From Galbula dea (Eukaryota > Chordata > Aves > Piciformes > Galbulidae), in assembly GCA_013399015.1 (NCBI GenBank), contig VWZX01010570.1:558001-622000 (forward strand): a stretch of 64,000 nt of DNA, given 5' to 3'. The notes below the pieces were generated by a model. The model saw only the letters and a program-made list of their open reading frames with translations, did not search any database and was not told the origin of the DNA. Below, one piece after another: positions 13,542-28,500 of this stretch. The first letter of the stretch is position 1; each line of letters begins with the position of its first letter. Position numbers and translations under genes: made by a program.

Positions 13542-16500
13542 CTGCATGAAGGAGAGTCATCAGGTTTATGAATTTAACAATTCAGTGATTCAAAGTATCA
13601 TTCTGAAAAAGACAAGCACTAGGAGGTTCATTTCTTCAGCGACCAGTCATTTGGTAATTGATTTACTGGTGAATTGCTTGTTTCTGAAAACTTCTGTAAT
13701 AGCATTGTTCATATAAGAGTATTAATTAAGTTTCCTGCTCAGGTAAGAGAGGCCCATAGCAAATTATAAGGTCCAGCATGGGCTATGTCAGACAGGACAA
13801 CTTCAAAAAGCAATTTGCATTTAACTACCCACTGGAGGCCCCACCAAATTCTGGTATTGCTTAATGACACACCCTTGCTCATATAAACATTCCCAAGGCT
13901 GAGGGAGGTGAGAAGAAAAGGAAGATATTCTTACCAAGCAATTTATAATAATAGCACTGAAGTACATGGAGAATTTTTCAAGTTTACTATTAATTGTAAG
14001 CTAATGCAAAAAGGTGGTTTGGCAGTAAGACTGGTATTGCAAAGTAACTTGGAGGAACAACAAAATTCCTCTAGAAGAGAAACAAGAAAGTACAGTTCCT
14101 TTCAGAGAAGGGAATGTTATGGAAAAGACAGAAAGGAGAATAATCCATCACACATGGATAGAAGCCCAATGACTTACAGACTTAGTAGATGACCAGGAAG
14201 AAAGTGAATTCAAGCCCCTGGTGTGCTCTTGAGATTTATAGCTTTATAAGTGAATAAATAATAAGAAAGATAATAGAGTCAGCATTATGTAGAGTGAAAC
14301 AAATGACTTTTACACAGATAAAGCACTTTGTACTTGAAATGGCTGGCAGCAGAAAAAGTGCAATATAGAGCCTCCAAGCTGCATTGGTGACAAGAGAGAG
14401 GGAATAAGGAAACTTTGAACATAAGTGAAATAAAATGCCTTGTAGTTTTTGTTGTACTGTTCTACACTAAATATCACTGACTACTGATAAAATGTGAAGT
14501 GTTACTAAAATACCAAGGATCAGATTTTGAATGATCCTTTCTTCGTCCTCTTTTTTGTACTCCATCATTCCAATGTACTCTTTGGACAAAGGTGGCACAT
14601 GAGTTTCAGCTGTCAAAACACAGAAGCACTGTTACTTGCAGGTAAACAACTAAGATAATGTTCATGTTAGAACAAACTATGAGAAAAGCATTTTTCTCTG
14701 TAATAAAGAGTATGAGTCCAGTTCACAAGAATGTTCCTAGCATACGGTTTCAAACATTATGAATTAAGCAACATGTATATTACTCATGTGAATAGTTCCG
14801 CTGGATTCAGTAGAATTACTTGCATTAATAAGAAAATAAACAGCAACAACACATATCTACATTAGTCAGCTCTGCAATGTTTTGAAGAGTATTCTATAGC
14901 AAAGAATTACTTGCCACCTAAGAGCTTTGTACAGACTAACTTGGCATCAGGCACCGTCTGCCATTTGTAAGTTAATGGAAGGAGCTACTCATCGATAGAA
15001 AACTAACATTCTGCTGGCTCATTCTGTTGGCTCAGTGACAGTTTGTGTGAGGGTATGTATTAACATTTGTTGACAGAACCTTATGATGCCTCTGGCTTAA
15101 TCTTTCCCTTATAGTTCAGGTCCCATATGTGCCCATTATTTAGCTGGGAAAAAAATCCAAACAAACCAAAAACACAGGAAAGGACTTTTATGTAATTTCT
15201 TTTATGGTTCCCCTTGCACTTACTTCTAACCTTGCCCTAAACCCTACCTGTTTGTTTTGGGGTTTTTTTAAGGGAAAACCAAACCAAATCAAACCAAAAA
15301 ACCATAACAATAGGTTACCTTTTTCAATAGTCTTGGTAAGAGTTTTGATCTGATCCTCCAATTTCTTTATGATTCTATCTTTCATGTCTAGTTTTTCTTC
15401 AAGATCCTGTAATAATTAAAGTCAGCGAGTTCAGAGCAACGACAATTAACAAATGTCTTCTACTGCTACATGTTATTGTCTCCACTAAAAAGCACTATGA
15501 TGTGCTTTTACTTGTATTTGGTGAAAGAAACATGAAACCCTCTTATCTTTTTTCTCTCCCAATGAATTGAGAAACCAACCTGTCCATACTACGAAATCAT
15601 TATTTTTTTCATTTTTATCCTGCATTTTTAGTACAGTTTCTTAATATTGATTTCATTTCCTCACCATGTTTTCCACAGTAAGTCGAGTTGTCTCTTGCTT
15701 TATCTTGCTTTTTTCTTCATCCTGGATTTCATCTTGCATTAGGCCATTGCTCAGCCCCTCAATTTCTTGGACTGCAACTTTTAACCTCTCTTTTTCTTTT
15801 ACATCTACTTCATTCTGGGCCTCATTAGTTCTAAAAATGGATAAGAAGCTTTGTACTTTTTTCTGCTTTCAGTAAAGCATAGTCGTATCATACTTGTCCA
15901 TTTTATATTGACTGCACACAAGGCTGTAACACAAATCTTACACTGAATATGCTACTTTAAAAGACTGAAAGTGCCTTTGTTACAGCAGCTTATAGCAACT
16001 ACACTTCTTACATTACAAATAAAGAGCTGTATTTACCGTCTTCGTGTCCTATCTCCTTCCAGCTCGTAGTGCAGCCGATTAGACAGCTCTTCCATTTTTT
16101 TCAGTAAGAATTAGCAACAAAACCCAAAACAAAAGAAAAACAACAAAATCAATTCTGCACTAGTATTCAGTAACTCTTTTCTTACACTCATTAAGTTTTT
16201 TCACCTAAAGACATTGAATGACATGCCAGATAATGTGTCAGAGAAATATCTGACTATTCCACACCACACAGAAGGCTATATAGGATGTGGAAGTTTTGCA
16301 CTACTAACTTCTTTCAGTTGGCAGTAAAATTACTTGCAAATTTTCCATCAGTTACTTAGGCAGACACTCTAATTAGACAAACTTAGAATCCTCAGCAAAG
16401 TATGCCTTCCTAAATTGAGAAGTATTTTCAAATAAACACATTTAGTAAGAACTTCTCCCTCTGTCTCCCACTCCAAATTCTTCAACACTCTCTGCAGTCA

Positions 16501-19500
16501 ACCTTGGAGTATCTCTTGGGTTCCAACACATTTCCTTTTTATGACTATTTCCAAAGGGTATACCCCATTACAGAGAGTAGTAGTGGAGGCCTTTTGAGTA
16601 CACCTGCAGACATCCAAACCATGCAACTGAATGGCCTCAAAAAGAGGAACAAAGAGAAAAAAAGCACACATACTTACAGGTATTTTATTCTTTTATACCA
16701 GAGATTTAAACTACACAACATATTTTTTGTTGTGTTTCTTACATTTTACTAGCAAGAAAGTAGTAATAAAGCAATCAAGTTATCATGTAACATTGCTTCA
16801 GCATTTAAAAATTCAAATATAAGGAATTCACCAGCTTCATCTTAAACAACTGAAAGATTAGGGACCATAATGGTTCCTCACCTTTCAATTTTACAGCCTG
16901 TTCCTGAAGACGGTTTTCAAGGTCTAATTTTTGATTTTCAAGTTCAGAAACTTGCTGTTTAAGATCCGGGATCACCTTTTAAACAAAACAGAGATTTGGG
17001 TATTTCAGTGTTTTCCTTCTTTTCAAGTGTCTGCAAAGACACAAAGACCTTTAACTGCAAATAGTCAAAGATTGGGGACAGTGGAGGAGTACTGATACCT
17101 GCTTGCCTGACATGTAACTTTCCTGGAGGCATCTGCTGCTGGCCACTTTTAAAAATGAAATAGTGGGCTAACAGAATGTTTATACTGGAGCAGTATTAGC
17201 ATTCTTCTGTTTTAGTTTAAAGGAAATTACCCAGTGGCTTTAATTTCCCTAGCTCAAATGACACTGGAAAAAAACTGAGTATGTTATAAAGTCATTTTAA
17301 AAAGGTATTATAAGTAACTTTTTCTTCTATTTTCAATTTTAGTAACTTTGTTTGGAAAATATTTCTTCAGTTGTATTTCATTCAGCAGAAGAATAATATG
17401 GCATATAGTGTATTATGAAATAACAGCACTTCCTTGTGTTAGACAGGTTTTATTCAGTACGAATAACTAAACTCTTAAGCCTTGCCTGCGATTTGTTAGC
17501 AACTCGATAAGCTTAGCTGCCCTCTGGTGGGGAGAGCCTCAGAACTGCACAGAAATCCCAGTCGCAAAACTCCCAGCTTCTTGCACACCTCCAGCTTAAC
17601 TTGCTGAGGTGGGGCAGAGTAGGAAAAAGAGAAAGCCTTGACACTCTGCAAGCTCTGTACAGCAACAGCCAAAACGCTGTCTTGTTATCAATACTGTTCT
17701 ACACACAAATCCAAAATGCAGCATCATATAGATTGCTACAAAGAAAGTTAACTCTATCCCAGATAGGCCCAGTACACTATTATAATAGTGACATAGAGAA
17801 TCTTAGAGTACCACAAAACTGCATTTCATTAAGTCTGAAATACCAAAAGTGTTCCATCATAAAAATATATGGTCTCACCAAAAAAATAGCTATTTTTTAA
17901 TATTATCAGGTAAGAAGTTTAAATTAGGTAGGTATTTAAAAAGGTATGGTGAGCTAACTTTCTGGCCACTCCTAAACCTCTGATTATTGTAGTTAAAATT
18001 CTGTATACTTTAAAAAACTAAATAAAAACTTGTTTCTTCATGACTTCCAGTACAAAGCTGCATATCTGTACAAATCATTACACCTCTCAAAAGTTTCTGG
18101 CATTGTTGAGAAACTGCAAACAGCACAGCGAAAATATTTGTATCAGCTCAGAAGCAGACACCCTGGCAACATTTTGAAGTCCAAAACATCTTCTATAAAA
18201 CCTGAACATTCAGCTTCACAAGTGTACAAGGGTTCTAATGCATTGTAAAGACCCTCCATGTCTCCCTAGCTTTCAACAACAGAAGTCAAAGCCTGTGTGT
18301 GCACTGCACACCAAGCCAGAGTTTGCAGAATGGTTGCTATTCTGTGATTACAATCAAATCTCAGCTCAGGTTTATGCAAAAGAAAAACACAAATGCCTCT
18401 GTGAAGCTGCCCCAATGAGGTGTACACTCGGACAATAAATCTGGCTGCCTCCTAACACACTATCCCAGCATGCAGCAAAAGTATGAGCCTGTATGGATTG
18501 GCAACCTCAAGTGGCCATATTTGTTCAACTTCTAAGATTTCAAGGACATGATTTTGAGGACTTTGTGCCACAAACATATTTGGATTGTGTAACTAAATAA
18601 CAGAAACATACTGTGCTTTAACTATGCCTCAATCTTACCAGGTTTTCTGAAGTTAGCCGGCTAACTTCAAGTCGAATGCTATCATTTATGTCATTCTCCT
18701 CTCGAAATAACTTTTGTAGATGATTAATATCCTGGCTAAGATGTTCAACTTTAAAGTTCAAACCTTCAATCTCCTTTTCATATATTTCTTTCTGAGACTG
18801 GAAATGACTTTCCAATACTCTGTTAAAAAAAAGAGAGAAAGAACATGGTAGATGCAGTATGACCTCGATGCAACGGGTGAAGTTCAATACCAAGTGGAAC
18901 AAAGTACTGCGGTTAACATGCAGAGATTCCATTACACCACCTGTGCATTAAGGGAATTGAAAGTGACGCTTATCTCAGAGGAAACACATTTTCCTGATTG
19001 ACACAAACACACTTACCTCACTGAATTAGTAAAAGTTTGTTGAACTTAAGCTGCTCAGGCAATCATATAATGTATGCTTGTTCATTCCTTAAGTAGATGT
19101 TCAGTGTTGTAGTGTCAAATTAGTTACCGATCTTTTCATTTATTTTATGGATCATAGCTCAGAGTCATGAAAACATGGAAGAACTGAACTAACCTTGTCG
19201 CTTTTTTCAAGCCCTCATAAGCAAACCACAGTTCCCCATCCTCATTTAAGTGCTCCAAATCCTCTGTAGAGAATCTAGAATACAAGTCAGTATCCTTAGT
19301 GTGCAGGTCAACAAAATGCTTTACTTAAGCTTTTTTAAAGAGACTTCAGGATAAAATTACCTGCTCCTTACATCTTCAAAATCGTAACTGTCAAGAAGCT
19401 GTTGCGTAACTTCTGACATCTTTTCTGAAAAAAAACGCAGTTTATTACATGAATACTTTTCTCCACATATTTCAAATTAAGTTTAATCATAAAAATCACA

Positions 19501-22500
19501 CCAACCTCTTCCTAAATCTACAAGGTTCTTTCCTGGTACTCAGTAAGTATAACTGATTTACTACAAGAACATGATCAGGGACTCAGTTCTACTTCTGGAC
19601 ACCTAATGTACACTAGGTAGGTAGACCACCAATATGTTTTTTTTTCTAAACACATCAAACTTTCAATACAAAGTTACAACTTTCTGTTCTGAATCTAGAC
19701 AACTGCTGGAGTTTTATAGATGATTTGTCATCTAGTGCTTGGCTACTACATTAAATGCTGCAGACACAGGTTTGTTCTATGGGATTGTTACATCGAACAA
19801 AATGCTCAATAGTAGCGTATCCTAAGTACCTTTTCTCAAAGAGCACGCAGCTCAGCAAAGCATTCAGGCATGTTTGACATTTACTGGGCCTAAGACTAAA
19901 GACAGGATGAACAAAAGCTAGATAATGTATTGTTTCTGTATTCTTTGGTCTCTACAAGCTACTTGTTAAATTCTAAGTGAAATTTAAATTATTAGTATTG
20001 ATTTTTAAACACAAAGGAGGAATATTTGAAATCAGTTTCTCCACTTTGTAAAACTCACCTGTTTCGGTTTGGGGGTTTTTTTTGTTTCTCTCCTTGCAAG
20101 TAAATGTATGAATAGAATGAAATCACTATGGGAAAGAGAACTGGGTTTTTGTCAAAGCTAACATGGAATAAAGCTATTTAAACTGGGCTGGTTCACACTG
20201 TACTTGATAAGTTCTCTGAATGATGTAGCATGTAGCTTACCTCTCAGTTCTCGCTTCTGCGTCTGGGCCTGCTTTTCAACATCCAGTTTTTGTGTCTGCA
20301 GCAGTTCGATTTCCTTTTGCAACTCAGGTATTTTCTGAATCAAATACAAATTACAGACTGAGACAGAGTGAATGACAAGGGCTGAGTATCAGCTAAATTA
20401 GCAAGATAATTATAATTAAGAACAAATTCATATGGTAAAAGGCTTAAAATGTGTTTAAAGCACCTGGTTCTCAAGCATCAGAGCAGAACAGTAATGTGAT
20501 GCAGTGCAAACTTGTTTGTGCCATGGAAATGACTCAGAGAAAAAAAAAGACACACAGAAGTACAATTTCAGATTCAGTTTCTGAACTACATTTATGAAAA
20601 ATTCCCTGAGAAACAAATATTTTCTTGGGAAAAGGAAGGAAAAAAATCCACACATTTAAATGTATAAATATTCGGGCACAATTGCTCTTCAAAACAAGTA
20701 ATAACTCATTTTGTGTATTACACACAAAAAAATGCAATATAGGAATGAATCAAATGCAGTTTATTAATGACAACCTCTAAAAATGCACAGGAGATAAAAA
20801 AAAATCAGTGAAGATAATCTATAAATAAAACACCCACATTCTCTGCTTGCCTTATCCACCAAAGACTCCAAAATGAAATGTGTCATACTTTACCTGTACT
20901 TGTTTTGTAAGTTGTCCTACTTCCATTTTCAAGCCATCTTGAATGACAATTTCTTGCTGAATTTGATGTTGTAGCTGAGCTTTTTCTTCCTCCAGAATCT
21001 TAATTTCTCCCTTGAGTATTTCAATCTCCTTTTCATAGTCCTGCTTCTGATTTTGGAAATTTTTCTCAAGTATCCTAAACAAGACAATGAAAAGGTGGTT
21101 TTATTTTCCCCACAGTCGTAAGTGAAAGAGTGGGCTTTGGTTTTGTTTGAGTTCAAAGGACACATTTCTTCGAAGAAAACTTAAATGATCTGTAATTATC
21201 CGAAAATGCTATCCTACACCTTCAGAATCAACCTACAAAATGGATGATAATGGGATAAGAGTGCCCTTACATCTAATTCAGATATTGGGACTGAATTCAA
21301 GGCAAAACTTTAGATTTTTCCACTTAAAAGATAATTATCTAACTCTCTGAGAGTTAGCCTACCTTGAGCAGCTTTCTTCCACATTTATGGCCACAGTGAG
21401 CACTGAAGGACATAGCAACGGAAAGCCCTGTGTTCTCAGCAAAACACTGCAAGAAGCTTTCTATTTTCTACTAGTCTCTGCTGGAATGGACTTACTTCCA
21501 ACATAATATAGGTAATAGACAAAGCAAAAAAAACCAGTGAAGGAGTCCTCTTAGTCTGAAGTTATTTGCAGCTGAAATCAGACTGAGACACAGCTTCCAA
21601 CCCTCAGGAACAGTGACTGTTCACACTCTTCACCCTTCAAAGAACAGCATTTATCTACTACCTAAGTTTCTCTGTCTTAGACTGGAAAAGAGCTACTGGG
21701 AAATAAACACTTGATCCGAGAGAAACCATGCTACAAAGCTACAATCAATCATTTCTTGTTCAATAGTAGGATTTCTAACACTGCAAATGAAATACCAAAG
21801 GAAAGGGAAAATTTTTTCTCCTATATTTTTAACCAAATGTCCTTTACAAACACCATCTTTCTTTCAAGCTGAATCTTCCAATTGTGCCCTTTAATATTCA
21901 TTTCACAAGAATTCCAACCGCTATGGCCATCAGCTGCTCTTCCAGTCCTGAAGAAATTCTGAGGTTATTTTTAAAGAAACCATTATGATCAGGGTTGCCT
22001 TTCAGTTCTCAGAAAGACACATGAAAAGACAGGGAACTGCAAAAGCAAGAGCAGTCTCAAGTCTACAGTATAACTTCCTGCCCATGACTGACCCACAGAT
22101 GAGCATTTGCTTTTCCTAGACTGTAAATGAAGCACTTCAGTTCTGGCATGAATGTCCAAAACCACTGACAGATTCATAAGTGATGTGAGAATAATACAAT
22201 TACAGCAGGAGAAAGAAAGGCAGGGAAACAGCAAAAATGAAACCATGAAATTCAGATTCCATACATTCTTTGATTTTCTTCTCTTTGAACATCATTGAAG
22301 AGTTGCTTTGTGAGGTCATCCATTTTCTCTGTTAAAAAAATATTTCAATATTTCAAAGATCTTTATGCAATTATGTGCATTTATTAAACCACTATGACTA
22401 CAACAAGAAGCAAACCTTGACATATTTTTAGGCTGAAATTACTCTCCCAAGTGCCAAAAAATATCACAGTAAATTTTACCAGTAAGGCTATAGAATAAAA

Positions 22501-25500
22501 AGATTCTGAAACACTTAAGTGCTATTTATCTAAAGTATACTTGATCTCACATGCTCCCTGTATCCTTTGAAATTAGATTCTTAAAAGCAACATAATAAAG
22601 GATCCAAGGACAAAGTAACATTTTGAAGGAATGCACGTGCATGTGACAGGAAATATAACATGAGAACAGCTTTTGCTCCTGAAAGAACAGATTTGTTTTA
22701 ATTATTAAATTAGAAGCATTTCCACAAGCAACAGAAGCATAGGACCAACTTGTAATTTACTGTAAGTTCATTGTTTATACTGCTTTTATTAGAACAAAAG
22801 TCATATACCTTTGCTGAAAACCTTACTTTTATCACTTTTCCCTACTATAAGTCCTTTATCACTCCTTTAAAACTCCTTTTAGTTATTGTACCTTTCATTT
22901 CCTCAGTTTTTTCTTGGAGCTTTATTTCTAAGGTCTCTTTCTGTTCCTGTAATTCTTTGTTCCAGTTCTCAAGTTTTAATATTTTCTGCACATACAAAAA
23001 GCAAGCATAATATAAAATTTACAAGGGAGGAAGAAGTAGGTCACAGAAGTTATAACATTTTAACATATGGACTCCCTCCCTCCCCTGCCACCCTCCCAAA
23101 AGTGAAGTTACTTCAAAACCATACATTTGGTAAATCCAGGAACAGAAAAAAGAAAGTAAACTAAAATAGCATGCAAATGGCAATTAAAATTTACCTGTTC
23201 ACAGTCCTCTCTGTACTTTTTCCCTTTCTCTTCATAGACTCTCTTTTGAGCAGTTAACTTTTCAAGATCTAATTCAAGTTTCTGAATTGTATCCATGTCA
23301 TTCATATGAGCTGAAGCCAGACTGGTCAATCGTTCCAGCAAACCATGATTTTCTTTACTCTACAATGAGCAAGACAGGTTAAAAGAACACAGAAAAATGC
23401 ACACCTGAAAGTGTTTAATAGAGTTTTGAAAGAAGCACCTGTTCTGTTTCTGCTCACCACCCCATCTGTTTCTGCTCAACACCCCATATCAGTCATAATT
23501 ATTTCAACCAAGGATTGTTTCCATGAATTAGATTAAAGCTACCATCTTAAAGATGATTTGGCTGGTATGGCTTTCAAAAAATAAGCTGTAAAATAAACAT
23601 TATATGGAATTCCCACAAGTTACTAAATATGTTGCACCACAGCAGTATCTCACACATCCTTCGTCCTAACACAGGTAACCCCATTCCAGAGATTGGATGG
23701 ACTACTTAAGATTCAGGAAGGAAAGAAACGGTTATTATAGACTCTTCTCATTGGCACAACAAATCTGAAAACATATGGAAATCCCAGATGATTCTTCCTA
23801 CCTTGGATGAAGTAAGAATACTAGTAGTTTATTATAAAGGACCATATCGCCTTACATATTCTCCTGTCTTGTTAAGTCAAGTATATATATTGTAATTCAT
23901 CTAACACTCTAGTCAACATGAGAACCCTGAATAAAACAGACATGATACCAATCAGTACAAATCATAAACTGACTGGTCCCCCACCTGTTCTTCTATCTTT
24001 CTCTGCAGTTGCTGCACTCTGTATGAAAGCTGGATATTCAGGACAAACCGCCGAATATTCTGAAATCTGCGCCTGGCAAGCCATGCACGGGCATATTTCT
24101 GAAGGATCACAGCCTTGTGCTCTTCAAGCATCTTTAAAATAAAATATTAATATCTGTAATTATCTGGGACTCCACCAGCATCAGTTATTCTGTGAATCTA
24201 CGTACACTGGTAATGACAATGTCTCCTACATAAGTATCAAAATACTGGAATACTCAAATACCCAGACTGCAGACACATCTGAGCCACTGCAGTAATAACC
24301 AGACTGAATGATCTGCATCAAGTATAAACCAGGCAGAGTTCTTGGTAGCTCAGAGATTAGATCTAAGTCATTGTGTATCAGAATTTTTATAGTAACAATA
24401 TAAAAATAGAGTAGAAGACATGAGAACCAGACTTGCAGGAGGTAGAGTATAAGGGATCATTGCCCTTGTTTCAATCTTTCTTACAGAGCAATGGCTGCTT
24501 CTGGCTACTGAAGTAAACTTTTTGATAGGTTTTACCTTCCGGTATTTTTTTCTTGCTAGAAATCCTCTTGTGTAAGCTTGGATGGTTATAGCAGCCACAT
24601 GGATAAGCTGGCAAAGTCTGCGGACCAGGTAACCCCGACAGTATTTCTGAATAACTATAGCTGCCCATGTTCTCTTCAGAGCTCTTGCAGTTATAGCTTG
24701 CCTTAATTCAAAAGACAGTAAATTTTACTTAGGCCACATTAGATTTCTCATGCTTACTCCCTCAGTCAGAGAAACCACACACAAAAACCCAGCAGAGATT
24801 GAAAACAGGCATCCACTATTTAAAATACAGCTTTTTCTTCAGTCAAAGACAAGGAATTATCTGCAGTCTTTGAAATCTGTTCCACAAGCAATTGTCTTGG
24901 TGGTCTCTTTCTGAAGATTTCAAAGCTTACATGGAGCCATCTTCCTCTCAGTCTGCTCTTTGACTGGTGCAGTTTCTCTGCTGTGTAATTCCTTGTAACA
25001 ATTTGTACACACTAATTCGTAAACCCTTGTAAACTGCTTTTCCTTTCTGCTACCTCATTTCTTCTCTGGGTCTGAAGCTAAGCAGTAAGGCCAAACTGAC
25101 AACTGACTCATGTATCATTAGCTAAGGACTGAGCTTACAGGCAGACAGGCCTCCCAGGGATCTGGCAGACGACACGTGAAATCTGCTGGAGTACTTTCTT
25201 CCTGCCAGCTGAATAACTTGAACATTTTGAAGTCCATAATCACAATCAAAAGGAAATGGAAATACAATCTGAATTGCTCTTTTGTAAAAGTTACACTTCC
25301 AAATTAATGTTGGGTGTTAGTTTGACCTTCTACATCCCCTTCAGGCACATCCTAACAGCAAATTCAGCCCCAAGTACCGTACAGTCCGCTGCCCTCGGAA
25401 ATACTGCTGTATTGTAATGGTTGCTTGTTTTAGGCGAAGGAATTTCTTCTGCTGCAGCCACCCTCGAATGCTCTTTTGGATCATGATGCAGGAGTTTCTC

Positions 25501-28500
25501 AGTTTATCTGATCGCAGTTTTTCTAAGTAAGCAACCTGTCCTGCTCTGAAGAAAATTTTTGTTCTCCCAAACTGATATTGGTTATGATCCTGAAAAAGAA
25601 AACAATAGGTATATTAACTTTTTAGTTTATTATTGTAGACCAGACACACTATTCCTTTTGCAAACTGACACTTCAGGTTAGCTCTTCTGAAATGACATGA
25701 TCTGGCTAAATAAGAATATTCTCTCTGCCTTCTTTGTAAATAGGGAGTACATGAGAGGAAAATCCACTTATCAGGAAAGAAACAGAATTACATCCAAAAA
25801 TCACACCTTACTGATCTCAAATTAAAGGGAGAATCTGGACTTATCATCAAGGACTTTGAAAGCAACCTCTTCATGCCCTCATATAAGACTATTTCCTTGC
25901 GCTCAACTCTACCTTTTGGGACATGTCTGGCCTTAATCAGCAAGTTGTATGAGCAAAAAACTACAGGGAGAAACTGCTTTTAAACTCAGGCTCTCATCCT
26001 TGACCTGTGCCAGGGCTATGTTGCAAGTACACCTCTTTGGGTCTTATTTGTCCCGAGTACGAACTCGGTCCTGAAACGCTGACTTGAATCATTGGCTTGA
26101 TTTGAACCAGCCTCATCACTACAGGCTTGTCCAACAGGTAGAAGCAACATGCAAAATAGCACGTTTTTATAACAGTTCTCCAATATGTTGTATTCTGCCA
26201 TCAAAAGCCCTCTTGTGTGTGTAAACTTCTAATATTTGACAAATGTATACCATTTACTGGTCACTGGTTTGTAACTATAGGCAGATGATCGTTCATTTTA
26301 CAAGTGAAGACATGAAGCACAGAGAAATTAAATCATCCATCTACAGCCACATCACAACTGTCTCAACACAATGTTATTGATTCACAAGCCTATGTGCAAC
26401 ACACTAAATTTGGGAAGATAGGAATAACTTAAATATCTTTCCTATCTGAGGATTGAGACACTACTCTTGGCAAAAGAGACCTTTCATTAGTAATAGATGC
26501 TATAGTATGTAATGGGTCAGTGCATGCAAACTTACCTGGATCAGCCGCTGCAAAACAGTCTTGCATATCTGCTTCTTATCGTTTATGGAGAGTTCCTGCT
26601 GTGTCATAAGAATGCTGTAACGGCTGAAAAACTCAATGTAAGTCCACCTGCAAAATGAAAAGTTATCACATGCAATAAATTTAAGATACTTGTAAGTAAT
26701 TTTTGACATGCAGAGGTCCACTGCTATCCTTACCTGGATGGGTAGCTCTGTGCACTAATTCGAATGGTTTCCAAAACACCACAAGCTCGCAGTTGCTGAG
26801 CAACTCTTCTTGAATCAAACCTAAAATAAGCAGAGTCATATTTTACGTTTTTTAGGTCTTTGGCATGCTGTAATAACCAGAACCACACTACTAGCTAGAT
26901 TTCTATTTCTGTGCATAGGGTGCAAGGACCCCTACTTTTTATATGGTGTCTTACTTGGGTGTTTTTGGTTTGTGTATTTTTTTCCTTTAGTATGTGATAG
27001 GGAGTATCTGGGGGGTTTTTTTCCTCCTCAAAACAGGAAGACTGTATTTATTTCTCTCTTATGAAAAGTCCCATTTCCTTCCAATATTAACTGTGATTGT
27101 TCATATCAGCAAGTGACAAAGAATCATGCTACATTTGGCACGAAACATGCACAGAAAGAAATCTCCTTGGCAGTCTCTTAGAAAGAAATTGTCTCTAGAT
27201 GCTCTTTAGTACATTATGAATAAACCAGGAATTAATTATGAGTATCTGGGTTCAAGATTATCAACTCAAGGCATGGAAAGACCTTTTCCAGTTCTTGACC
27301 AGAGCTGATACGTCCACAGAGCGCTATGCTACACTGTTGATTCAGTACTAGCTAAGAGGTCCTCATGGCTGACAGCTTCTTTCACCACTTATGGTACGCT
27401 CTTGTAGTCTAATTCAGAGATGGGTTTATATTATCCAAGCTATTTCACAGAACAGTGAGGTATCACTGCAATTCTAAGAGTGCCATTTGTAACACGTTTT
27501 GCATGGACAGCTTCAAGAAAATTAGCTAAGGCACTTTAATTTAAAAGCAAAGTTTGCCTCTTCCCTCCTTCTCAGATATGATAAAAGCTTTTGTTTCATT
27601 TGTCTGTGCATTACCTTCCAGCTGTAACCTGTGTAACTGAAACTAGACTCTTTCCACATGTCTGCCCATAAAACAGACCAATAATTGCATCAAGGTTAAC
27701 TCCTACTTAAAAGTTAATGGTTATCAAGCTGCTCACAAGAATTATGCAAATTATCTGACATTTATGGTTGTGCTGTAAGATTAAAATGATACTAAATTGT
27801 GGGAAAATGCCAAGGCTCTGTTCAACACTGCTCATACCTTTTCTGACTTCTAAAGCTCTTCTAAACATTTCTGGGGACAAAAGGGAAGTTCACAAAGAAA
27901 ATGGGAATGGCTTTTATTTCCTGAATACGAACTGGTACTAATCCATACTGTACAAGAGCAAACATACCTATACAAACTATCCATCAACCTAAACCAAAGG
28001 TGGGCAACCTTCCCCTAAAAATTTTATGACAAACACTAATATCCAACTTGAAAAAAATTAGGATAATAAAGACATTCTAAGGTATCAAAAACTATTACTG
28101 AATGATTCTGTTTTTGTAAGAAAACATTATTTCTTTCAATTCTGCTGTCTTTAAAGGAGAAATATGTTCTGTATGGGAAGTTGTGCAACAACAGGAATTT
28201 AGCTTGCTAAAATGTAGCTACTGTGAAACAGAAAAATACTCTCTTAAAGATAATATAACAGCTTACCACCACCAGCATACTTACTCAAAAGGCAATTTCT
28301 CATCATTTGGCTTTATGCAACGTACATAATGAGGGGTGGTTTCATTGAGTGTCACCATAAGTAAAGACAAAGAACTCCGGAACTAGAAAATATCAGACAT
28401 AACAGTTTTGCTAAGGAAACATTAACAGCAAATCTTCACGTTTTTGATTATTTGTTAGGTTTTGACTGGTCACGGGGATATTTTCTTAGGGTGTAGATCT

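Noticed and set aside
13908..14192. 94-codon plus-strand open frame in a MYO5C intron
   Set aside because: Antisense to the gene, no family resemblance, and no promoter or splice context.
8466..28470. A 15-base match (TTTTGACTGGTCACG) between about 8472 and 28457
   Set aside because: One or two exact 15-base matches are expected by chance in a 64-kb window, and the flanks do not match.
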